DNA from: Ectobius pallidus
Lineage: Eukaryota; Arthropoda; Insecta; Blattodea; Ectobiidae
DNA: 64,000 nucleotides
Reading direction: 5' to 3'
NCBI GenBank assembly: GCA_964059195.1
Contig: CAXKWD010000004.1
Location: 120,252,043-120,316,042 of the forward strand
The notes under the pieces were generated by a model, which saw only the letters and a program-made list of their open reading frames with translations, was not told the origin of the DNA and ran no database searches. Shown one piece after another: positions 56,552-64,000 of this stretch (position 1 is its first letter; the number at the start of each line of letters is the position of its first letter). Position numbers and translations under genes: made by a program.

Positions 56552-59500
56552 GTCAGTACCGTAATTACATTATGTCCTAAAATTGATGTGCAGTGAAGAT
56601 GTAATCAATGAAAAAAGGCAGAAATCGAAGCACCGAAAAACTATGGCTAAAACATGAGTAGGCCTACCAATTGTAATTCATTATCTGTAAAAAAAGAGTT
56701 TCTTGGAAAGATAATTTACAAATTGAGGAATCACAGTAAATGGTGGTCTAAGTGTAGTAACACATTATTGCAATGTTATGGCAAATACAGTATTGATGTC
56801 ATCTATTGCAGGCAACATTTCCATAGGAGATTGATTTAACATAGGCTAAAGCCTTGAATCAATTACAATGATTCATTCAGGCCACGCGCCTAAAATTGTT
56901 TTTATAGAGTACCGGTATCGAAAAATACAGTATATTAGGCCTATACAAATTTTACTGTCGTAATATAACACAGACTACTCCATGTATGGAAGTATTCTAG
57001 GCCTACTTTCTGAAGACAAACTATTTGTTTGGTTGAACCTTTAAACCATGTTATAAAATTTTTATTCTTTCCAAAAATATATTTAACTTATAAGATAAAC
57101 ATATCTTTTCGCTTGTTCAGTTATGTTTGATACTTTGAGCTTTGATGGAATTTTTATATGCATGGCTCTCTTGATTTAACCCTCTTAATATTTATTCTTG
57201 TCTTTAGCGGCCTTGATAATATTTTATTCATTGTTAATTTGCTCTCTGCCGCCTAGTAATTAAATCTTTTATTGTTTAAAAAACAATTGATTTTTAGTTT
57301 CTTCTCTTATAGATATCAAATTAATCTTTATTTTCAATTAATATATTTATTATTTTAAGTAGTTAATGATTATAAATATATTTTATTCATTCTGCTATTA
57401 TTTTTATGATTGCTTCACAATCTACGTCTTTCATTAATATATAATCGCTCAATTGCTCGTAATTTTCGTCCAAAGGGAGTGTTTATTCTAATATTGTTAA
57501 AAGGCATTATTATTCAAATATTCATTCCTTCTACGTCTTTCGTCTTCATCGCCATTGTTAAATCCTCTGATAGGATTTTTAGTCCTTTCTGGACTCAGCT
57601 AGCAGCAGCTATCAACATTTAATTACCTTGTAATTTGTTCTCAACGATTCAAGGATCCGTCATAACTAATTTTAACTGCACAGAAGCAGTTTCTACTTAT
57701 TATTCGCCGCTGAATGGTGAAATTCTTCTATGCCGCTGCTAGACTTCTCTACAAAGCTTTAGTATAGCTTATGGGAAAAAATAATATTAAGTCGCACCTT
57801 GGATGAATGTTCCCACCCGCCGCTCCCTCGCGATGCACTTTCTTTTATACCACTTCTTCTGTCCTCATATTACATAGAAACTCGTGATTCGACGTTGGTA
57901 GTGTGACGTCATACCGGTAAACAAAAGATGAACAAAAGTTGACAGGCTTACTAACGTGTGGAAGATATAATATGCCACATTTTCGAAACCTACAAACAGT
58001 GTATCGTACATTATTCGAAAATGCAAGGGCGCTTCGCTTCGGCTGCCGCCTCCGCTCGCGCACTTAACTAAGTGGATAGTGTTATGCATTATTTAGATTA
58101 TGTGAAGAGGTGATTGTGTTCCAGAAACGGATTGCCGAGTAAGCTAGAGGGTTGTCATTTTGGTGTATGGGTTGGTAGCTTGTATTTGGTACGATCGGGA
58201 GTTTGGAGAGAAGGTACGATCGGGTGTGCCGAGATAACAAGCGAACAGCAACGCATTGTTTGGAGCGTAAGGGGGCGACTTAATCTTCTCTTATGCCTAG
58301 CTTATTTGGACTTCAGGATTAATTCTTGAAGTGATATTCATTACGAAAAGGAATCATTACACCAAGTGAGTGTTTAGATATTTTAATATTTCATATATTT
58401 TGAATATTGCTTTGACTCTATCAACACGCAAATTAATTTAATGACATTATCATTGCGTTTGTGATTTGTGAATAAAAGACGTCACAAGATTAACTGTGAA
58501 TCATATTTACAGCACACAGTTGCTGCATGTATATGTTTAACCAGTATTTATATCAATTCTCGACGTATCAAGTCGAGTGGTCCTCCGGAATTCTTAATAA
58601 ATCTATCTTAAAACCAACAAGGTTTTTATTCATGGCGGAATCATTCATCGCTCAGTTCTCAAGAAGGATTCAAGACATCGATCCAACTTCATCTGACGAG
58701 TGAGAGTTATATTTGAAGAGATTAGTGTCAGTGCTATTTTTAAGGGTTTCTTATTTTTGTAAACCTCTTTATCGTTCATTCCCACGGGATGTTTCGTGCG
58801 TATATTTAATTCAGCACTATTTAAAACGGATATACAGTCCGCTGCTTACGCACGTCACATCGCTTGAAATCAATTTATGTAATATTGCTCACACTTTATC
58901 TTGAGCCGAAAAAATGCGGGGGTGAGGGGAGCTGATATTGCATGCAGAAGAGCCTGACTATTGCAGAAGGCGGTGAGTTGAAATTGACGTTGTTTCTGAA
59001 GGGTTGCCAATTACCAGAAAATATAACGTGTTTAGTTTTATGCTGGTACACAATGGAACTAACTGTAATTTGTAGCACTTTCAACTCTCGCTACCAAACT
59101 AAAGATTTTATATTGATTCAGATATTATAGTAGAATATATCGCTGGAGAAATGAATAAAGTTATATATTTACGCCTATTTAGACAATTTCTCTCCCGGTC
59201 TTCAGAATATAGAAAATAGTTTAAAAGTCGTAGCATTATACATGTAGGCCTACTTGAATACGCACTTTCCATGCCTGAATTGATGTAATTTAACTAAATA
59301 CCTTTCGCGAAAGTTTGTAGGTAATTAATACAACACAATTAAAACAACGAAATAATAAAACTTGACTTGTTCTTTTCTCCAACGACAGATTCAGCTTAAA
59401 ACACATTAAATTGCTTTTCCTTCCATTTCATTTATTTGGTTTATTATTTCGCTGATTTCCGATACTTCTTGGTTTAAAGAATATTTATTTTTAACTTCGT

Positions 59501-62192
59501 TGTCACTTATATCGACCATTTCCACAACACCAGTACTGTTCTTTTAATATCCCTGGATTTATTCTGTCATTTTCAGAATAATATGATGTAATCCAATAAA
59601 AAAAATTGACGGTTGCTCAAGAATGCCTCAACGGGAAGTTTTTGGGTATGGTAATACTGGGGACGGGTCGCGATCTTCATTTTTTCAAGCGAGGCCTTCT
59701 TTATATGGACGGTTTTCAGCATTATGGAGTGCAGAGCTCAAGATAAAGTGTGCGAATTAATACGAATATTTTAATTATAGTTAATAGAAATCAATGATTT
59801 CGCATCGAAATTACGAAAATCACTAAATGTTAAAAACAAATCGTAACACTAGAATGACCTTAGGCCTGTCATTTAATAACGGTTCGATTTAATGTGAATA
59901 TAAAGGGTAATTAAACAAATTATAATACAAAATATAATTCATGAATGTACATGGTCTATATGTTGTAATATGTCACACCATATACTGCACTAGAAAAATA
60001 ACTCATTCATCTCGTGGTGGAAAGTGATGTTTTATAAGAAATTTAAGCCAATATGTATCATTGTCAGTGTTAACGAAACTTTTCTAAGATTTAATTTGCA
60101 AGAAATCTGTTAGGTATTTTATGAATAATTTTTTTCACAGTGTACATATATTTACGCTTAAATATCTTTATAAGATTGTTATAATAAAGTTTAAGTTCGA
60201 ATTTTTCCGGGACTGGAAGATTGGACAAAGCAATAGCAATGTTAGCAAAATAATTAGTTCGTTAATATACGTGTAAAATATTCATTCTGTTGAAATTTTG
60301 AAGAGATTAAATCTCGTCGGGAAACAGTTTCATTGATGCCACGTTTTCAGTGAAATTACTAATTAATATTTTTAATATTTCATTTTCCTTGCCCTTTAAG
60401 AATAATTTTCTGCTATACAAACGAATTATAGCCTAACACATTCTCAGGAGTACCGTATGAAAATTGAGAAGACGAAGTTTCTTTACTTTACGTTCAGCCA
60501 TTTGGACGAGATTGAAATTGTCATACAGATGGATACGAAAGCTGTAAATTAAAAGAAGTATTATTATTCTCAGAATATTGATGTTTGTTTAACAATTTTC
60601 ATAGAAGTGTCAAGTAACTGACATCTAAACTTAGGCTATATTTTTATTTTTATGCACTGTGATGCAAACTCCTGGTCAAAATTCCGGAAAACCACCGACG
60701 GTCAAAGGAATCAATATCTTAAAGACAGAGTAAAGATCGTGTAATACTGATATTATTACAGAGAGGTCTAGGTTTACCTCCTGCAGCAGTAGAAATATTA
60801 CCCATGTAATCAGTCACTTAACACTATAGTATTACACTTTCCCTCCGAGAGAGAAAGCTTTCCTGAAGCTTCACGTCCAAAGGCGATCGACCAAATTTAC
60901 ATAGCTTAAGAAAGGTTTCAGGGTATAATTTTGTTATTCGAGAATAACTTAAGGCTAGCTGTATTTATTCTCTTAGTTGTATTGCCTCCTTTTTCGTACA
61001 TCTCGTCCAAACAAACTCTCCTCCATAGGGAAGGATCTTTCTTTGAAATGGTAAAAGAAACTCCATCCCTTTTTTAAGCTTTTAGTTAGATGACATCTGA
61101 AAATGGTTTGGACTTTAGTCGTAAGCCAATTAATCCATTTTAGAATATACAATATCTATGTAATATTATTAGAGCACACGAGATAGTCTATAGGTGAAAT
61201 AAATGCCCTATATCTTGCGAGTAAAGTAAATTCTTAATGTCTAATGCATAAAAAGAATAACAGTTGAACTATGTAGGTTAAGTATTGGCTTTAATATACT
61301 CCGGTCGTTTTAAATTTCAAATTTCGTTTCCTTATTGCATAAAGAGTGAATCTTTTGAGCCGCATAAATCAGATGTAGTGGATTTTAAGGATCGAATGGT
61401 TATATCGAACAGTTTTTATCATGTTTGTCCAACAAAGCTATCCCTATGATTTGACGGAGGCTTACTATTATGAATATTTATACGATCTGTAAAATGACCA
61501 TGAGGGAATTGATCACACATTTGTACTGAAATACATAATTAATGTAGGCTACATCTGCTAAATAAACGGCTAGTCTACAACAGTCGGTATAATAAGTATG
61601 ATATACTTCTGTTGAATTGTTTCTTTGAACTCCTACTGGGTAATTTTATTTCTAGATGTTTTCTCCTCTTTCTGGATTGTTTATTTCTCCCATATATTCC
61701 CTTTTTATGGCGTCTCAAATAAGTGTCCATATAAGGGAGCCCAGTCGATTTTATCATGCACAAGAAAAGGTCTGTGCCGTGAAGTGATTCGTTGATGTGG
61801 AATCAGCCCAACATTGGATCATTTCATAATACATAATAAGCAATCGTACATTCTCTATGAATTGTACTTGGCGCAAGTAAAATTATTCGGAGAGAATATA
61901 AAGGAGCCCATAACCTCTTGGGCCATCCTTATTATGCAGTCACATCGCTTTACTTGCTTTACTCATATTAAAGAGGTTATGTGTTATTGATGTGATTTTA
62001 CACTAATAGTGTCAAGAATTACAGAATCATTCTACGACTATTTACTTCAAACTTTCTAAACCACACAAACGTACAAAACAAAATGCAATGATAGCGATAA
62101 AGATGAACATTTTCATAGCTAGAGTTTCATGTATTTTTATTACATGTGAATCTAACAAGACCCTAATATAATATGGGGTTATGTACAGAGAG
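56552..62192. other. Long non-coding stretch, possibly intron
   Basis: No exon recognised. TAGGCCTA occurs at 56659, 56936, 56998 and 59245. A GC-richer segment at 58020-58290 and sequence to 58640 could be an old LTR-like piece (58108-58632, TG...CA) but has no partner. A small inverted repeat cataacctctt/aagaggttatg lies at 61909 and 61972. Short open frames have no motif. Confidence 0.45.
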
Positions 62193-62287
62193 ATTATTTT
62201 TGCGATGTGCCGAGAACGCACGTCCGGCTGCCTGGAAGCATGTCGTCGTCCGGTATAGGCGCTCCAGCGGCACATCGGAAAAATAAT
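62193..62287. repeat. 95-bp hairpin with 20-bp nearly perfect arms
   Basis: ATTATTTTTGCGATGTGCCG (62193-62212) pairs with 62268-62287 with a single mismatch. The GC-rich interior is 55 bases. Most likely a tiny MITE remnant. Confidence 0.85.
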
Positions 62288-62870
62288 GTTTCTGTATATT
62301 CTAAATACAGTATATCAAATTGCTGAATGAATTTTTTTGGATATATATATTTTAATTATCATCAATGTATACATTATTAATATTCACAATCTCCTGATCT
62401 ATTAGCGCACATATCTTTATTTTCAAATAATAATAATAATAATAATTGAATGTAATATGTCTGTAGGAAGCATGGCCGTCCGGAAGGGGGGAGGGTAGGG
62501 CCGTTGCCCCCCTCTGGAAATTTCGTTTACACATAAATCTATAAACTAAATGATTATAATCAACTAATACAAAGTCAGGCTTAAGTTCCCGCCTAATATA
62601 GTTTGAGATGTTTGGCCAAAAACGAGTTGTAACAGCTGTCTATCTTGTAGGAATAATTACTTCCCCAAAATTGAATTTCTTTCCAGCCAAACATTTGATT
62701 GCAATGAAGGTAAAGCACTGGAAGTAGGCTATCGCATTTTATATGAATATTTAGTAGGCCTACCTGTGAAATTGTAAGGGGTAAAAAAAAGTAATGTGAG
62801 TGTAATACATCACATTTTTTCTTTGTATTCATAGCCATAAGTCCAGCTACATTCGAGGATGTGAATGAGG
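62288..62870. other. Non-coding spacer
   Basis: AT-rich sequence with an (AAT)n run near 62426-62447, a G/C-rich patch near 62470-62515 and TAGGCCTA at 62755-62762. Confidence 0.5.
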
Positions 62871-62887
62871 AATTACGCCTTGTTGTG

Positions 62888-62958
62888 GCGTGCGGGCCCA
62901 GTAACCTCTGGGAACTGCAGAGCTATGCCGGCGGGAACTTCGGTTCCTGGTAGGGCCA
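62888..62958 (+). ncRNA. Candidate HDV-like self-cleaving ribozyme fold at the LINE 5' end
   Basis: A nested double-pseudoknot can be drawn. P1 is GGCGUG (62888-62893) with UAUGCC (62925-62930). P2 is GGCCC (62896-62900) with GGGCC (62954-62958). P3 is CUCUG (62907-62911) with CAGAG (62919-62923). P4 is GGAAC-UUCG-GUUCC (62935-62948). The strand order equals that of HDV/R2 ribozymes, which release LINE 5' ends. Weak points: the J4/2 segment does not show the standard C-N-R-A sequence, there are extra bases between P2 and P3, and ACGCC/GGCGU (62875-62892) can form a competing hairpin. Confidence 0.3.
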
Positions 62959-63279
62959 CCCAAGCCGGATAGGTCTGTCAGTGAGAGGTGAAGCTAAGAA
63001 TACCCCACAACGAAAGAAGATCCAACGGCCTAGGGCGGAAGAGATTCGACGGTAGGGGTGCGTCTGTTCTGCAAGTTAGCAGCGGCACCCGCCAACGTCT
63101 GTATCCCAGTGGGGCGGCTGGCGAACCGCAGAGGTACCCCCACAGGGGACACGGGATCTGGCAATCCTGCGGTCCCGAAGCCAAACATCAAGCACTACCA
63201 GCTCTAGTTGATAGTTCGGGAAGTAGCGGCCCCGATGTTTGCTGAGCTATTCCGTTACTGGGGTTTGCTGCTCCAGTAA

Positions 63280-64000
63280 TGTGTATCAATTGCACCGAAA
63301 ACAAGTAGTAAGTGCCAGGGCGGGCCGGAGCAGCAGGATCCGGGTCGGAACCGCCATGTTTTACCTGCAAACGACCAAGGCAATGAACAAGGACAATGTA
63401 ATGGACTTGAAAACAGTATCGGGCAACCACAACAACTCCCTCAGCCCAACCAGGATGCTGTAGTTGTTGAAGATGATCTTCAACCCTCTACATCCCTCCG
63501 TGGCAGACAGCGTACATCATGGTCACAAGAAATGAATGAATTTATTGTATGCTGTTACTATAGACTAACCAAGCTGGAAACCTACCCAGAACCTTTTGTA
63601 AAAGATCTTCACCGATTAGTTACGGATAAATTTCCGCAACTTAGGAGCAAAACGGTGCAAAACATAATAGATCAACGGAGATCAATCTTCCGAAATAAAA
63701 GATTACCATTTGATAAGATCAAACAAATAAAGGATGAAGTAGCACTGGAATTAGGTATTGTACCAGAACATGTAGAAGAACCTCAAGAAGAACAAGTGCC
63801 TACACCAACAACTGTCATTGAAAATGATCCCATACAAGAAGATTTCGATGCCATATACATGCAATATGAAGGAATGGACCCTATTGCTAGACCTCGACTC
63901 CCGAAGCTCAAAATAAACAGTAGCACAGAAGACGTAGTGACTGCTGTTAATGATATTATCAAAAGGCGACTTAAAGAAGAGCTGTCACTCATGGAGTTGC
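63280..64000 (+). CDS. N-terminal part of the LINE open reading frame (incomplete)
   Basis: A frame open from the TAA at 63277-63279 to the window end (240 codons, unfinished). The first methionine is at 63532 (MNEFIVCCYYRL). The preceding open part (with PEQQDPGRNRH, GQPQQLPQPNQ and VVVEDDLQPS) may be translated from an upstream or non-AUG start. From about 63505 a conserved-looking block reads RQRTSWSQEMNEFIVCCYYR, LTKLETYPEPFVKDLHRLV, DKFPQLRSKTVQNIIDQRR and SIFRNKRLP. It resembles the Myb/helix-turn-helix-like N-terminal domain that precedes the reverse transcriptase in some arthropod LINEs and should bind DNA or RNA. An acidic linker (HVEEPQEEQVPTP) follows. No zinc finger or RT motif lies within the visible part. 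No disabling mutation is seen, so this copy may be young. Confidence 0.65.

Larger units (their letters stand above)
62888..64000 (+). mobile_element. 5' part of a full-length-looking non-LTR retrotransposon (R2/R4-like), cut by the window edge
   Basis: From about 62880 the sequence changes to GC-rich, structured DNA (62888-63240) followed by an open frame, the layout of a LINE 5' UTR plus ORF. The phrase ggtagggccacccaagccgg is one I associate with leaders of R2/R4-type LINEs. The 5' end is put at about 62888 from the possible ribozyme fold and is uncertain by tens of bases. The RT and endonuclease would lie beyond 64000. Confidence 0.7.

Noticed and set aside
57410..57622. 70-codon hydrophobic frame as a downstream exon of the matrix gene
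   Set aside because: No splice sites in suitable phase and no similarity to the second half of a TSPN/laminin-G domain.
58108..58632. Possible solo LTR (TG...CA with a TGGCGG sequence after it)
   Set aside because: No second copy, no target duplication and no clear primer-binding match; kept only as a note.
1..64000. CRISPR array, operon, prophage or other prokaryotic system
   Set aside because: No spaced identical repeats with unique spacers, no ribosome-binding sites or gene clusters; all coding features are eukaryotic.

Overview
The window looks like AT-rich, gene-poor, transposon-rich nuclear DNA of an arthropod, most likely an insect. The evidence is spliceosomal exons of extracellular-matrix type flanked by introns of many kilobases, animal transposon families (Jockey-like and R2/R4-like LINEs, a Penelope-like element, hAT, pogo, mariner, an LTR retrotransposon primed by tRNA-Lys, tRNA-derived SINEs), and no bacterial gene structure. 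The palindromic octamer TAGGCCTA is scattered through the window far more often than base composition predicts. I associate this with some arthropod genomes, cockroaches among them, but the species cannot be fixed from the sequence alone.

Two pieces of host gene are visible, both on the + strand. One is a thrombospondin type-1 exon (25528-25671, phase 1-1). The other is a thrombospondin-N/laminin-G-like exon (56290-56551). They may belong to one very large extracellular-matrix gene, perhaps a collagen XV/XVIII (multiplexin)-like gene, in which case most of the window is intron. Their phases do not match, so at least one other exon must lie between them, or they belong to different transcripts or genes.

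The rest is mobile DNA of different ages. From left to right: a 5'-truncated, frameshifted Jockey-like LINE (about 2400-5600); a 353-bp inverted-repeat element (5741-6093); a 2.2-kb non-autonomous hAT with arrays of AAGACC/GGTCTT at both ends and an exact 8-bp target duplication (7330-9541); LINE scraps near 10.2 and 14.5 kb; a tRNA-derived SINE with target duplication (16282-16596, second copy 32761-33193); a pogo-type transposon (16941-19588) with a 507-codon transposase and, beyond one amber stop, an in-frame zinc-finger tail; a decayed Penelope-like element (about 22.6-25.4 kb) with repeated ends and an embedded 400-bp inverted-repeat unit; two hAT-type non-autonomous elements with exact 8-bp duplications (31258-31823 and 35587-36595) plus a truncated relative (28019-28317); LINE and mariner remnants (34.7-35.0 and 41.3-41.5 kb); a 7.1-kb LTR retrotransposon on the - strand that has gag but no recognisable pol (46849-53904); a 1.5-kb long-TIR element with a possible TAA duplication (54411-55909); and, running off the right edge, the 5' end of an R2/R4-like LINE (from about 62.9 kb) whose leader may fold like a self-cleaving ribozyme. 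Three long single hairpins (30541-30662, 38871-39015, 62193-62287) and several local duplications complete the picture.

All reading was by eye. Family names rest on recognised motifs, not on database searches.
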